From Tamaricihabitans halophyticus (GTDB lineage: Bacteria; Actinomycetota; Actinomycetes; Mycobacteriales; Pseudonocardiaceae), in the NCBI RefSeq assembly GCF_004340875.1, contig NZ_SLXQ01000001.1:620001-684000 (forward strand): DNA of 64,000 bases, written 5' to 3'. Below the pieces are notes generated by a model, which saw only the letters and a list, made by a program, of their open reading frames with translations, had not been told where the DNA came from and made no database searches. Made by a program: the position numbers and the translations under genes. How positions within the stretch are numbered: position 1 is the stretch's first letter; each line of letters starts with the position of its first letter. Below, piece after piece: positions 17,208-26,704 of this stretch.

Positions 17208-17234
17208 CACGGCGGTCACCGATCGGCCGCCGTG
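17208..17234 (+). terminator. Hairpin terminator after thrE-like gene
   Basis: Perfect 8-bp arms CACGGCGG (17208-17215) and CCGCCGTG (17227-17234) with an 11-base loop, 20 bases after the stop codon at 17188. There is no U-tract, as is usual in high-GC actinobacteria. Confidence 0.6.
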
Positions 17235-17313
17235 CCCGATTCCACCATGCAGCCCTGTGCAGCCACGCGCGGACCGGATTAATGTGGCAGTGGAGAGCAC
17301 TACGGGAGGTCAT

Positions 17314-18750
17314 GTGGGCGAGCACGGCGAAATGGCGGACTTCGTCGTGGTGGCGAACCGGTTGCCGGTGGACCTCGAGCGGTACCCGGACGGCACGCAG
17401 CGCTGGAAACACAGCCCCGGTGGTCTCGTCTCCGCCCTCGAACCCTTCCTGCGCGCCCGCAAGGGCGCCTGGGTCGGCTGGCCCGGCGTCGCCGACGTGG
17501 ACGTGGACGTGGACGAGTTTCACGACGGTGGCATGCGGCTGTACCCGGTCACCCTTTCCGCCACGGATATGCGCGACTACTACGAGGGCTTCTCCAACGC
17601 CACCCTCTGGCCGCTGTACCACGATGTGGTCGCCCGGCCGGTGTTCGACCGCGCCTGGTGGGACCGCTACGTGAAGGTCAACCTCCGGTTCGCCGAAGCG
17701 TCCGCGAAAGTAGCCGCCGAGGGCGCCACCGTGTGGATCCAGGACTACCAGCTGCAGCTCGTGCCGAAGATGCTGCGGGAGCTGCGCCCCGATCTGCGAA
17801 TCGGGTTCTTCCTGCACATACCTTTCCCGCCAACCGAACTGTTCATGCAGCTGCCCTGGCGGGCGGAGATCGTGCGCGGGCTACTCGGCGCCGACCTGAT
17901 CGGATTCCACCGACCGGGTGGCGCACAGAACTTCCTCTGGTTGGCCAGGCGACTGGTCGGCCTCGAACCGAGCAGGGGCGCGGTTGGGGTGCGCAGCCGG
18001 CCAGGTGTCGTACAGGTTGGCGACCGCCCGGTGCGTGTGGGGTCCTTCCCTATCTCGATCGACGCCTCCGGCCTCGACTCGCTCGCCCGCAGCAAGGAAG
18101 TCATCGCGCGGGCGAAGGAGATCCGCGCGGAACTCGGCAATCCGAAACGAATCCTGCTCGGCGTCGACCGGTTGGACTACACCAAAGGCATCGACCTGCG
18201 ACTGATCGCGCTGCAGGAACTGCTCGCCGAACGCCGGGTACTGCCGGGTGATGTGGCGATGCTGCAACTCGCCACCCCAAGCAGGGAACGGGTCGAGCAC
18301 TACCAGAAGATGCGCGGGGACATCGAGCAGCTCGTCAGCCGGATCAACGGTGAGTTCGCGCGGGTTGGTCAGCCGGTGGTGCATTACCTACACCAATCGG
18401 TGAATCGCAAGGAACTCGCCGCGTTCTTTTCCGCGGCCGACGTGATGGTTGTTACGCCACTACGCGATGGCATGAACCTGGTCTGCAAGGAATACGTTGC
18501 CTGCCGGCATGACCTCGGCGGGGCACTGCTGCTGAGCGAATTCGCCGGCGCCGCCGCGGAGCTAACCAGCGCCTTCCAGGTTAACCCGCACGATCTGGAT
18601 GGGGTCAAGAACGCCCTGTACACGGCCCTGACAATCGATCCAGCCGAGGGCCGCCGTAGGATGCGCGCACTGCGTCGACAGGTGCTAACCCACGACGTGG
18701 ACAGATGGGCACGGTCGTTCCTGGACGCACTGGGAACCGAGTCGGCCTAA
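17314..18750 (+). CDS. otsA: Trehalose-6-phosphate synthase OtsA
   Basis: A GT20 glycosyltransferase of about 478 residues that joins UDP- or ADP-glucose to glucose-6-phosphate. Hallmarks are VVVANRLPV with the GGL loop (SPGGLVSAL), [31 protein letters not shown] for the phosphosugar and nucleotide site, and the C-terminal [15 protein letters not shown]. The start is between GTG 17314 (GGGAGG 5 bases upstream) and ATG 17332 (MADFVVV); I list the first. The otsB fusion follows 94 bases later on the same strand, together completing trehalose synthesis for osmotic and desiccation stress. Confidence 0.93.
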   Translation: MGEHGEMADFVVVANRLPVDLERYPDGTQRWKHSPGGLVSALEPFLRARKGAWVGWPGVADVDVDVDEFHDGGMRLYPVTLSATDMRDYYEGFSNATLWPLYHDVVARPVFDRAWWDRYVKVNLRFAEASAKVAAEGATVWIQDYQLQLVPKMLRELRPDLRIGFFLHIPFPPTELFMQLPWRAEIVRGLLGADLIGFHRPGGAQNFLWLARRLVGLEPSRGAVGVRSRPGVVQVGDRPVRVGSFPISIDASGLDSLARSKEVIARAKEIRAELGNPKRILLGVDRLDYTKGIDLRLIALQELLAERRVLPGDVAMLQLATPSRERVEHYQKMRGDIEQLVSRINGEFARVGQPVVHYLHQSVNRKELAAFFSAADVMVVTPLRDGMNLVCKEYVACRHDLGGALLLSEFAGAAAELTSAFQVNPHDLDGVKNALYTALTIDPAEGRRRMRALRRQVLTHDVDRWARSFLDALGTESA

Positions 18751-18844
18751 CCAATTTGCGCCGATAGAGTTCACTTTCTGCGCAGGGTGAAAAACTGCGT
18801 GACCACAAGAACAACCTGCGAAACCCCGCATTCCCCAAGGAGTC

Positions 18845-21406
18845 GTGTTGACCGCCGAGGCACTGCCTGCTGAGCTGCGCCGCGCGATCGTGCACATCGC
18901 GCGAACACCGCGGCTACTCGTCGCCTGTGACTACGACGGAACCCTTGCCCCTATCGTCGAGGATCCCGAGCAGGCAAGGCCACTACCCGAGTCCGTAGGC
19001 GCGCTGCGCTCGCTCGCCGGGCTACACGAGACCACCACCGCGGTGATCTCCGGCCGCGCCCTTCGTGACCTGGCCACCCTTTCCCGGCTGCCGGCCGAAA
19101 TCCACCTCGTTGGTAGCCACGGCTCGGAGTTCGACATCGGTTTCGTGCACGCGCTCGACGATGCCGCACGTAGCCTGCACAGCCAGCTGCAGCGTGAGCT
19201 GGAACGACTGGTCGGCACCCACCAAGGTGTCGCGCTCGAGGTCAAGCCAGCGAGTATCGCCGTGCATGTCCGAAAGGCCGCCCCAGAGGTGGCCAAGGAA
19301 GTGCTCGACGCCGTGCGCACCGGTCCGTGCACCTGGGACGGCGTCGAGGTCACCGAGGGCAAGGAAGTCATTGAACTCTCGGTAGTCGCCACGAACAAGG
19401 GCTTCGCCCTTGATGAGGTGCGCCACCAGGTCGGCGCCACCGCGGCGATCTTCCTCGGCGACGACGTCACCGACGAGAAGGCGTTCATCCGGTTGTCCGG
19501 CCCGGACGTCGGCGTGAAGGTTGGCCCTGGCGAGACCGCGGCCGAATTCCGCATCCCGGACACCGCGGATGTGGCAACCGTGCTGGCATTCATCAGCGAG
19601 GAACGGCGGAACTGGCTCTACGGCGAGCAGGCCACCCCGATCGAACGGCTCACCATGCTGTCCAACGGGCATTCCGTGGCGCTGGTGACCCCGGACGCCA
19701 AGCTCACCTGGATGTGCCATCCGGATCCAGACTCCACCGCGATGTTCGCCGATCTACTCGGCGGGCCGAACGCGGGGCACTTCTCCATTCGCCCACACCA
19801 TGAGGCCAACGGCACGCAACGCAACGGCCTGCCGCTCGGACAGCGCTACCTGCCGGGCACGATGACGGTGGAAACGCGTTGGTCGCGGCTACTCGTCACG
19901 GACTACCTCGACCATGACACGCCCTCGCACCGCACCGACCTGATTCGAGTGATCACCGGGGAAACCGCCGCCGCGGTGACGTTCGCACCCCGGCCCGAGT
20001 TCGGCCGCGTACCGGTCCGGCTGATCACCGAAGAGGACGGGTTGCGGGTGCTCGGCACCACCGAGCCGGTGGTACTGCGCTCGCCTGGCGTCACCTGGAA
20101 GATCACCTCGGACGGCGTACACGACACGGCGCAGGCCGTCGTGACGCCGAACGGTACGCCTGTCGTACTCGAACTGCGTTGCGGCACAACGGAACTCGAT
20201 TCGAACACCCTCAGTGAGCCGGAACGCCGGCAACATGCCGGAACACATTGGTCGGACTGGCTGACCACGCTGAAACTGCCCAGTGTGGAGACTGATCTGG
20301 TCGCCAGGTCGGCACTGACGCTGCGTGGCCTCGCGCACGCGGAAACCGGTGCCTTCATGGCCGCGGCCACCACCTCACTGCCCGAGGAGATCGGCGGCGT
20401 ACGCAACTGGGACTACCGCTACTGCTGGGTTCGCGATGCCGCGCTGACCGCCCAGGCACTGGTGTCACTCGGCTCGCTCACCGAGGCGGAGCGCTATCTG
20501 GAGTGGCTGCACTCGGTGCTGGAAACGATGCCGGGACCGGAGCGGCTGCGCCCGCTGTACTCGATCCGCGGCACCTCGCTCGGCCCCGAAGCGGTGATCG
20601 ACACCCTGCCCGGTTACGCGGGATCCCGCCCGGTACGCGTCGGCAACCTCGCCGATCAGCAGGTTCAGCTGGACGTCTTCGGCCCGGTGGTTGAACTCGT
20701 CGTGCAACTGTCCGAAGAGCGCGGTCAGATCACCGACCGCGACTGGGAGATGGTCCGCGCGATGGCCGAGGCGGTCGGCAGGCGTTGGAACGAGGCGGAC
20801 CACGGCATCTGGGAGGAGCGGCACGCACCACGGCACCGGGTCTACTCGCGGGTGATGTGCTGGGTGACCCTTGATCGCGCGATCAAACTGGCGGAGACCT
20901 ACCAGCGCACCATCGACCCGGTATGGCCGGAGCTGCGCGCGGAGATCGCCGAGGATGTGCTCAGCAAGGGCTGGAATCCCGAAGCCGGCGGCGGCATTGG
21001 CGCGTACACGACGGCCTATGACGGAACCGACCTGGACGCCGCGTCGCTACACATTGGACTGACGGGGATGATCGATCCCACCGACCCGAAGTTCCAGGCG
21101 ACGGTGACCGCGATCGAGTCCGAACTGCGCAGTGGTTCCACTGTGTACAGGTATCGACGGGACGATGGCTTGCCCGGCAACGAAGGTGGCTTCCACCTCT
21201 GCGCCGCGTGGCTGATCGAGGCCTACCTGCTCGCCGGACGGCGCACCGAGGCCGAGGAACTGTTCCAGCAGATGGTCGACGTGGCTGGCCCGACCGGCCT
21301 GCTCTCCGAGGAGTACGACCCGATCGCGGAGCGCTCCCTCGGTAACCACCCACAGGCCTATTCGCACCTCGGCCTGATTCGCTGCGCGCAGCTGCTGTCC
21401 AGCTGA
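18845..21406 (+). CDS. otsB: Trehalose-6-phosphate phosphatase fused to a GH15 trehalase/glucoamylase domain
   Basis: A two-domain protein of about 853 residues. Residues about 20-250 are an HAD phosphatase of OtsB type, with nucleophile motif ACDYDGTLAPI, ISGRAL and the metal motif FLGDDVTDEKAF. Residues about 260-853 form a GH15 (alpha/alpha)6 domain: LSNGHSVALVTPDAKLTWMC, GVRNWDYRYCWVRDAALTAQ, then EEYDPIAERSLGNHPQAYSH. GH15 trehalases are known in mycobacteria. The fusion couples making trehalose from trehalose-6-phosphate with a domain that may cleave trehalose or another alpha-glucan. GTG 18845 or TTG 18848 start; AAGGAG precedes both. A strong terminator follows. Confidence 0.9.
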   Translation: MLTAEALPAELRRAIVHIARTPRLLVACDYDGTLAPIVEDPEQARPLPESVGALRSLAGLHETTTAVISGRALRDLATLSRLPAEIHLVGSHGSEFDIGFVHALDDAARSLHSQLQRELERLVGTHQGVALEVKPASIAVHVRKAAPEVAKEVLDAVRTGPCTWDGVEVTEGKEVIELSVVATNKGFALDEVRHQVGATAAIFLGDDVTDEKAFIRLSGPDVGVKVGPGETAAEFRIPDTADVATVLAFISEERRNWLYGEQATPIERLTMLSNGHSVALVTPDAKLTWMCHPDPDSTAMFADLLGGPNAGHFSIRPHHEANGTQRNGLPLGQRYLPGTMTVETRWSRLLVTDYLDHDTPSHRTDLIRVITGETAAAVTFAPRPEFGRVPVRLITEEDGLRVLGTTEPVVLRSPGVTWKITSDGVHDTAQAVVTPNGTPVVLELRCGTTELDSNTLSEPERRQHAGTHWSDWLTTLKLPSVETDLVARSALTLRGLAHAETGAFMAAATTSLPEEIGGVRNWDYRYCWVRDAALTAQALVSLGSLTEAERYLEWLHSVLETMPGPERLRPLYSIRGTSLGPEAVIDTLPGYAGSRPVRVGNLADQQVQLDVFGPVVELVVQLSEERGQITDRDWEMVRAMAEAVGRRWNEADHGIWEERHAPRHRVYSRVMCWVTLDRAIKLAETYQRTIDPVWPELRAEIAEDVLSKGWNPEAGGGIGAYTTAYDGTDLDAASLHIGLTGMIDPTDPKFQATVTAIESELRSGSTVYRYRRDDGLPGNEGGFHLCAAWLIEAYLLAGRRTEAEELFQQMVDVAGPTGLLSEEYDPIAERSLGNHPQAYSHLGLIRCAQLLSS

Positions 21407-21414
21407 ATCACACG

Positions 21415-21456
21415 GGACATTCGGCGCCGGGAATATCCTTCCGGCGCCGAATGTCC
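21415..21456. terminator. Strong bidirectional terminator between otsB fusion and radA
   Basis: Perfect 16-bp inverted arms (21415-21430 and 21441-21456; GGACATTCGGCGCCGG and its complement) with a 10-base loop. It sits 9 bases after the otsB-fusion stop and downstream of the convergent radA gene, so it can serve both. It is the longest perfect stem noted in the window. Confidence 0.85.
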
Positions 21457-21607
21457 TATTGATGGGTAGGCAGCGCGCTCCGCCGGCGATTCTGGCCGGA
21501 AATTGCTCGCTGATCGGCGTCATACCGGTCATTCACCCACGTCTCGGGGGTGAATGGAACCCGCACGCGGTCGGGGCGTGCGGGCCCATTCCCTCACTCT
21601 TGCCGGT

Positions 21608-23008
21608 TCAGCGGCTGGCTGCCGGCAGCTGATCCGCGTCCGCGCTTTCCAGCAGCCGCAGCGCAGTCGAGATGTCCGGCACGACCTGCGCGGACACCCC
21701 TGCTGGCGGACGCCCCGAATCGGGCGGGATGAACGCGCGGTGAAAGCCCAGCCTCGCCGCCTCAGCAAGCCGCCTGCTGACGTCCGGCACCCTGCGCACC
21801 TCACCGGCAAGGCCCACCTCGCCCAGTACAACCAGATCGCCTGGTAGGGCGATATCCCGCGCGGCCGAAGCGACCGCGAGCGCGGCGGCCAGATCGCCGG
21901 CTGGCTCGGTTACCCGCATCCCGCCAACCGTGGCGGCATAGATATCCGCGTTGCTGAGTCGGATCCGCCCACGCCGTTCGAGTACCGCGAGCACCATGGC
22001 GACCCTGGACGAATCAAGGCCGCTGACCGCCCGGCGCGGCGCGGCAAGCGAGGAACCCGCAACGAGCGCCTGCACTTCGCCGAGCAGTGGTCGTTTGCCC
22101 TCCACGATCACGGTGACCGCGGTCCCGGAAACGGCGGCTTCCCTGCGGTTCAGGAACAACCCGGACGGGTCGGCCACCCCGGCGATCCCGTCCTCGCGCA
22201 GTTCGAAGCAGCCCACCTCATCGGCCGGCCCGAACCGGTTTTTCACCCCGCGCACCAGGCGCAGCATCGAATGCCGGTCACCTTCGAAATGCAGCACCAC
22301 GTCGACCAGGTGCTCGAGTACCCGCGGACCGGCGACCGCGCCTTCCTTGGTGACGTGCCCGACAAGCAGGACGGGCAGGCCGCGTTCCTTGGCCAACGCG
22401 ACCAGCGCGGCGGTCACCGCACGGACCTGGGTGACTCCGCCTGGCGTGCCATCCACCTCGGCGCTGCCAATGGTCTGTACCGAGTCAACGATCAGCAGTC
22501 CCGGCTGCACCGCGTCCACATGCGCGGCGAGCGCGCCGATATCGCTTTCCGCCGCCAGGTAGAGGTTGTCGTGCACGTTGCCGGTGCGTTCGGCGCGCAG
22601 CCGTACCTGGCCGGCGGATTCCTCTCCGGTGACATACAGCGCCGGCCCGGCCGCACCGCCGGCGCCGAGGGCCCACCGGTGGCCTACCTCGAGCAGCAGG
22701 GTGGATTTGCCGACCCCCGGTTCACCGGCTAGCAACACCACCGCGCCGGCGACAATGCCGCCGCCGAGTACCCGGTCCAGCTCATCGACACCGGTCGGGC
22801 GCGCCTTGGCGGTAGCAAGATCGACCGAGCCAATCGGCTTGGCTGCCGTGCTCGGTGCACTGGCCGAAATCCGCGCCAGCTGCGGCTTCGTACCCGCCGC
22901 TTCCGCGAAGCTGCCCCACGCGTGGCATTCCGGGCAGCGCCCGACCCACTTCGCTACGTCGTAACCACATTCCGCGCACCGGTAACCGGCCCCCTTGCTC
23001 TTCGCCAC
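21608..23008 (-). CDS. radA: DNA repair ATPase RadA/Sms
   Basis: About 466 residues. The N-terminal zinc finger reads YRCAECGYDVAKWVGRCPEC. The RecA-like ATPase has Walker A AGEPGVGKSTL, and the RadA-specific KNRFG motif is present in GVKNRFGPADEVG. A Lon-like C-terminal domain follows (GDLAAALAVASAARDIALP, then GEVGLAGEVRRVP). RadA promotes branch migration in recombination. The GTG at 23008 gives VAKSKGAGYRC, matching family N-termini; the frame to 23038 is rejected. It runs away from lpqE on the same strand after a short gap. Confidence 0.95.
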   Translation of the reverse strand: MAKSKGAGYRCAECGYDVAKWVGRCPECHAWGSFAEAAGTKPQLARISASAPSTAAKPIGSVDLATAKARPTGVDELDRVLGGGIVAGAVVLLAGEPGVGKSTLLLEVGHRWALGAGGAAGPALYVTGEESAGQVRLRAERTGNVHDNLYLAAESDIGALAAHVDAVQPGLLIVDSVQTIGSAEVDGTPGGVTQVRAVTAALVALAKERGLPVLLVGHVTKEGAVAGPRVLEHLVDVVLHFEGDRHSMLRLVRGVKNRFGPADEVGCFELREDGIAGVADPSGLFLNRREAAVSGTAVTVIVEGKRPLLGEVQALVAGSSLAAPRRAVSGLDSSRVAMVLAVLERRGRIRLSNADIYAATVGGMRVTEPAGDLAAALAVASAARDIALPGDLVVLGEVGLAGEVRRVPDVSRRLAEAARLGFHRAFIPPDSGRPPAGVSAQVVPDISTALRLLESADADQLPAASR

Positions 23009-23056
23009 CTGGCAGAGCCTAGTGATCGGGACCGACAAATCACCGCAGCCGCGCGG

Positions 23057-23836
23057 TCAGTGCTCGGCGGGGTCCTGCTCGCGCTCGGTGTCGCCGTAGG
23101 CGATCGGCACGTCCACCTGTACCTCGCCAGCATTGCGGAACACGAAGGTCAACGGCACCGTCTTACCCGGCGTCACATCGCCCTTGAGCCCGACGAGCAC
23201 GATCCGCACGGCATCGCGCTCAGCCGGCGCGTCCGATGCGGAAGTGCGCGGGGCGGATGTCGTGGTAGGAGCCGCGCTGCCAGTCGCTTCCGGCGCCGCT
23301 GAGCCGTCCGTCCCAGACTCCTCGGTGTCCGACTCCGCAGTGTCCGACTCCGCGGTGCCAGGCTCCGCTGTGTCCGGCTCCGCGGTGCCAGGCGCCTCGG
23401 TGCCCGGTTCCTGTGCGCCCGTGCCTTCGGCAGCGGTCTCCTCGGCCCAACCGTCCGGTTCGGTGCCGACGAGCACGCCCTCCGACCGCAGCTCGGTGGC
23501 GCCGTCCACGGTCACCTCGTCGGCGAACTCGCTGCGCACCTCGACAAGCTCGTCCGCGCGCTCGCCGGAGTTGATGATCCGGCCAAGCAGCGGCGCCGAA
23601 TCGCCGAGCCGGTAGACACCCTGCGAGTCATGTTTGAAGGCCAGCTCGGCATTGCGGATCGCGATCTGCTTCACGTCGGCCGACGCGCCGTTCACCGCCG
23701 CGTCCTGCTCGCTCGTTTGGGTAATCTGTCCAGCCCCACAGCCGGCCAAGGTCAGTGCGACCCCGGCGACTCCGGCGACCCACGCCGCCCGCAGGCGCGC
23801 GCCCCGACCAGCCGACTTCCGCTGTGCCCAGCTCAC
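23057..23836 (-). CDS. lpqE: LpqE-like lipoprotein with acidic Thr/Glu-rich insert
   Basis: A 259-residue lipoprotein. A basic N-terminus and hydrophobic stretch are followed by the lipobox LTLAGC near residue 33. A beta-rich domain then includes IAIRNAELAF, APLLGRIINSGE and a final block TVPLTFVFRNAGEVQVDVP, resembling PCuAC/YcnI-type domains. Between them lies a long low-complexity insert of E-P-G-T and A-E-S-D-T repeats. Position between radA and carD matches mycobacterial lpqE. GTG 23836 has GGAAGGA about 9 bases upstream. Copper or envelope stress function is only a guess. Confidence 0.75.
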   Translation of the reverse strand: MSWAQRKSAGRGARLRAAWVAGVAGVALTLAGCGAGQITQTSEQDAAVNGASADVKQIAIRNAELAFKHDSQGVYRLGDSAPLLGRIINSGERADELVEVRSEFADEVTVDGATELRSEGVLVGTEPDGWAEETAAEGTGAQEPGTEAPGTAEPDTAEPGTAESDTAESDTEESGTDGSAAPEATGSAAPTTTSAPRTSASDAPAERDAVRIVLVGLKGDVTPGKTVPLTFVFRNAGEVQVDVPIAYGDTEREQDPAEH

Positions 23837-23908
23837 GTTGGCGAGTCCTTCCTGCCCGAGCCGGATTCGGTCCCGACCTCGCGTCGCGACCGCCCCGGTG
23901 GCGTCCAC

Positions 23909-24238
23909 TCATTCCGTTGCAGCGTAACCGTGCCACCTCCGAGCCGCCGAACCCGGGCCGGCACGGGCGATACCGGTCACTCCGGGCACCCACTCCGGGC
24001 ACCCCTCCGGACAACCAACCGGACAACTCCGAAATGTTTCCCGCGAAGCCGGAAACATTGCCACTCCTGGGCCGCGCCGGAGTTGACGGAACGCGCGCAC
24101 ATGCATGCACAACAGCGGTTTGTCAAGCCCTCATGAGTACCGCATTAAGTCGCTGACCTGCGATTACCGATCACGGGGCGCTGTTGGAAGGGGGTGCGGA
24201 CGTGTTAATATGGAGACAGCGAAAGGGGCAGAGGACAC
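23909..24238. promoter_or_regulatory. carD / lpqE divergent intergenic region
   Basis: About 400 bases separate the lpqE start from carD, with no credible ORF. It contains two direct copies of CTCCGGGCACCC near 23980-24005, a perfect 9-bp inverted repeat AATGTTTCC (24033-24041) and GGAAACATT (24051-24059), and a TTAATA -10-like element about 30 bases before carD (24205-24211). It probably holds both promoters and a regulatory site. Confidence 0.5.
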
Positions 24239-24730
24239 ATGGTTTTCAAGGTCGGAGAGACCGTCGTCTACCCGCACCACGGTGCCGCACTCATCGAAGC
24301 AATTGAGACACGCGTGATCAAGGGCGAGGAAAAGCAATACCTCGTGCTCAAGGTCGCGCAGGGCGATCTCACCGTTCGGGTGCCAGCAGACAATGCGGAA
24401 ATCGTTGGCGTACGCGATGTTGTTGGCGAGGAGGGCCTGAACAGGGTCTTCGACGTGTTACGCACGCCGCATACTGAGGAGCCGACGAACTGGTCCCGGC
24501 GGTACAAGGCCAACCTGGAGAAACTCGCTTCCGGCGATGTGAACAAGGTGGCCGAAGTGGTGCGCGACCTCTGGCGACGCGAGAAAGATCGCGGATTGTC
24601 CGCGGGCGAGAAACGAATGTTGGCGAAGGCTCGGCAGATTCTGGTCAGCGAGCTCGCGCTTGCCGAAGGTACTGATGAAGACAAGGCAGCGGTACTGCTC
24701 GATGAGGTACTGGCGACCGCGGTTGTCTGA
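24239..24730 (+). CDS. carD: RNA polymerase-binding transcription factor CarD
   Basis: A 163-residue protein, the standard length. The N-terminal Tudor-like RNA-polymerase interaction domain reads [20 protein letters not shown], then [18 protein letters not shown]. The C-terminal helical DNA-minor-groove domain contains [20 protein letters not shown], then [20 protein letters not shown] with its conserved Trp. CarD stabilises open complexes at rRNA and other promoters. It starts at ATG 24239 with an own promoter and is followed by ispD 29 bases later, as in mycobacteria. Confidence 0.97.
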   Translation: MVFKVGETVVYPHHGAALIEAIETRVIKGEEKQYLVLKVAQGDLTVRVPADNAEIVGVRDVVGEEGLNRVFDVLRTPHTEEPTNWSRRYKANLEKLASGDVNKVAEVVRDLWRREKDRGLSAGEKRMLAKARQILVSELALAEGTDEDKAAVLLDEVLATAVV

Positions 24731-24759
24731 GTCTCACGGGTAGACCTCGGGTAACGGAC

Positions 24760-25476
24760 TTGAACGTTGCCGCAATCCTGTCCGTGGTTGGCGCGGATGG
24801 GCATACCGATACTGGTGTGCCCAATGCGTTGACTGCGGTACGCGGGGAACCGTTATTGCGACATGCGTTACGCGCCCTGGGAAATTCCGGGTGCGTAACG
24901 CGCGTCTTTGTCGCGGCTCCCAATCGGACACTGGACCGTGTGCGGCGCGCGATTGCGCCTACGGAATCCTCCCTGCCGGCCACGATCATTGATGTCGATG
25001 CGGCCGGCACGGAATCTTCGCACGCCTGGTTTGACGCGGCACAGCTGCAACTTCCGGAATTGTCCATTGTGCTGCTGCATGATGTGTTGCGCGCATTCAC
25101 GCCACCAGATCTCATCCGGTCCGTTGTAGACACCGTGCAATCGGGTTCTGATGTGGTCGTCCCGGTGCAACCGGTGGCGGATACCATCAAACGAGTGGAT
25201 GCCGCCGGCTTAGTAGTTGACACCTATGACCGCAGTGGATTGCGCAGTGTGCAGAGTCCACGCGGATACAGCGTGCGCGCGTTTCGCGAGCAGCTAGACC
25301 GTGGTGGACTGGACCATTCCACGGTAAGCGGCCCGTATGCGACCAGGACGATTCCCGGCCACCCGTACGCCCTGAAGATCACCACCTCGTTCGATCTGAC
25401 CGCGGCCGAGGCGGTATTCGCCAGCGAAGAGCATCGTGGATCGGGCCGGGCACCACATGAGGGCCGCGGCCGATGA
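24760..25476 (+). CDS. ispD: IspD homologue with an eroded active site
   Basis: A 238-residue protein in the ispD position between carD and ispF (overlapping ispF by 4 bases). The C-terminal part is recognisable: [32 protein letters not shown] and [19 protein letters not shown]. The N-terminal cytidyltransferase signature is not. Where IspD has AAGxGxR...PK, this reads [16 protein letters not shown], losing the catalytic Arg and Lys; GGxxRxxSV is replaced by [15 protein letters not shown] by SPRGY, and the T-D-D segment is missing. It starts at TTG 24760. It may be inactive, with another enzyme elsewhere, or divergent. Confidence 0.8.
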   Translation: MNVAAILSVVGADGHTDTGVPNALTAVRGEPLLRHALRALGNSGCVTRVFVAAPNRTLDRVRRAIAPTESSLPATIIDVDAAGTESSHAWFDAAQLQLPELSIVLLHDVLRAFTPPDLIRSVVDTVQSGSDVVVPVQPVADTIKRVDAAGLVVDTYDRSGLRSVQSPRGYSVRAFREQLDRGGLDHSTVSGPYATRTIPGHPYALKITTSFDLTAAEAVFASEEHRGSGRAPHEGRGR

Positions 25477-25985
25477 CCGATCCGACGGAATCACAACGCA
25501 TTGGCCTCGGCACCGACGTGCATTCGATCGAACCCGGCCGACCGTGCTGGCTCGCCGGGCTGCTCTGGCCGAACACGGATGGTTGCGCCGGTCATTCCGA
25601 CGGTGACGTCGCCGCGCATGCACTCTGCGACGCGCTGCTCTCCGCCGCGGGGATGGGCGATCTCGGCGCGGTTTTCGGCACCGACGATCCACGTTGGGCC
25701 GGCGCGTCCGGGGAAGCACTGCTTGCCGAGGCGAGCCGGCTGGTGCAGGTCTCGGGCTATGTCCTTGGCAACGCGGTCGTCCAGGTGATTGGCAACTCGC
25801 CGAAGGTCGGCAAACGCCGGCAGGAAGCCCAGCAGGTGCTCTCCGCGGCCGCCGGCGGGCCGGTCAGCGTATCCGGCACTACCAGCGATGGGCTCGGCCT
25901 CACCGGCCGCGGCGAGGGCCTTGCCGCGATCGCCACCGCGCTGCTGGTACCCGCGCCCGACGCGGCACCCGGAGCGGCCACGTAA
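25473..25985 (+). CDS. ispF: 2-C-methyl-D-erythritol 2,4-cyclodiphosphate synthase IspF
   Basis: A 170-residue enzyme of the non-mevalonate isoprenoid pathway. Metal ligands are intact: GLGTDVHSI (Asp, His), [19 protein letters not shown], and the cytidine-site region [15 protein letters not shown]. Length is normal. The ATG overlaps the ispD stop, so the two are coupled. In contrast to ispD, no key residue looks missing, which suggests the pathway itself is functional. Confidence 0.95.
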   Translation: MTDPTESQRIGLGTDVHSIEPGRPCWLAGLLWPNTDGCAGHSDGDVAAHALCDALLSAAGMGDLGAVFGTDDPRWAGASGEALLAEASRLVQVSGYVLGNAVVQVIGNSPKVGKRRQEAQQVLSAAAGGPVSVSGTTSDGLGLTGRGEGLAAIATALLVPAPDAAPGAAT

Positions 25986-25995
25986 GCTCGCCGGC

Positions 25996-26679
25996 ATGGC
26001 GGCGCAAGGGGTGCTCTTCGACTTCTCGGGTACGTTGTTCCGGCTGGAAAACGAGCAAGCCTGGCTTGCCACCGCCTTACATGAGGCGGGCGCGGCCGTG
26101 GACGATTCGTCCCGGGCGCGGCTGCTCGACCAGCTGACCACGCCAACCGGTGATTCGGTCGAGTTGCCCGCCGAGTACGCCGAAGCCTGGGCTCGCCGCG
26201 ACCTCGATCCCGCACTGCACCAGAAGGTGTATCACCGGCTGCTCACCGACCATGGCGCCACGCCGGAGATCGCGGATCGGGTCTACGACCAGCTGATCTC
26301 CCCGGACAACTGGTTCGCCTACCCCGATACCGGTAGGGCGCTGCGCGAGCTGCGCGCGGCGGGGGTGGCGGTCGGCGTGGTCAGCAATATCGCCTGGGAC
26401 ATCCGCGTCGCCTTCGCCCGCTATGGCCTGCATGAGCTGGTGGACTGCTATGTGCTCTCCTACGAGTTCGGCGCAACGAAACCTGATGCGCGCATCTTCG
26501 AGCACGCCTGCGCCAAACTCGGCCTCGCCCCCGAACAGACCCTGATGGTCGGCGACAGCGCGGAAGCCGATGGCGGGGCCACCGCGATCGGTGCCGGTTT
26601 CGCGCAGGTCGATCCGCTGCCGACCGCCGAGCGGCCGGATGCCCTGCTGGCCCTGTTGGAGGCCCACGACCTGCGCTGA
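25996..26679 (+). CDS. HAD-superfamily hydrolase
   Basis: A 227-residue HAD protein. Motif I is [10 protein letters not shown] (Asp nucleophile; second Asp replaced by Ser, as in a subset of the family), motif [13 protein letters not shown], motif III Lys in [11 protein letters not shown] and motif [14 protein letters not shown]. An alpha-helical cap lies between motifs I and II. It is co-directional between ispF (10 bases) and cysS (25 bases) and is presumably in the same operon. The replacement of the usual second Asp by Ser means phosphatase activity should not be assumed. Confidence 0.85.
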   Translation: MAAQGVLFDFSGTLFRLENEQAWLATALHEAGAAVDDSSRARLLDQLTTPTGDSVELPAEYAEAWARRDLDPALHQKVYHRLLTDHGATPEIADRVYDQLISPDNWFAYPDTGRALRELRAAGVAVGVVSNIAWDIRVAFARYGLHELVDCYVLSYEFGATKPDARIFEHACAKLGLAPEQTLMVGDSAEADGGATAIGAGFAQVDPLPTAERPDALLALLEAHDLR

Positions 26680-26704
26680 ACGCGCCGCCCCGTACCATCG
26701 CGGC

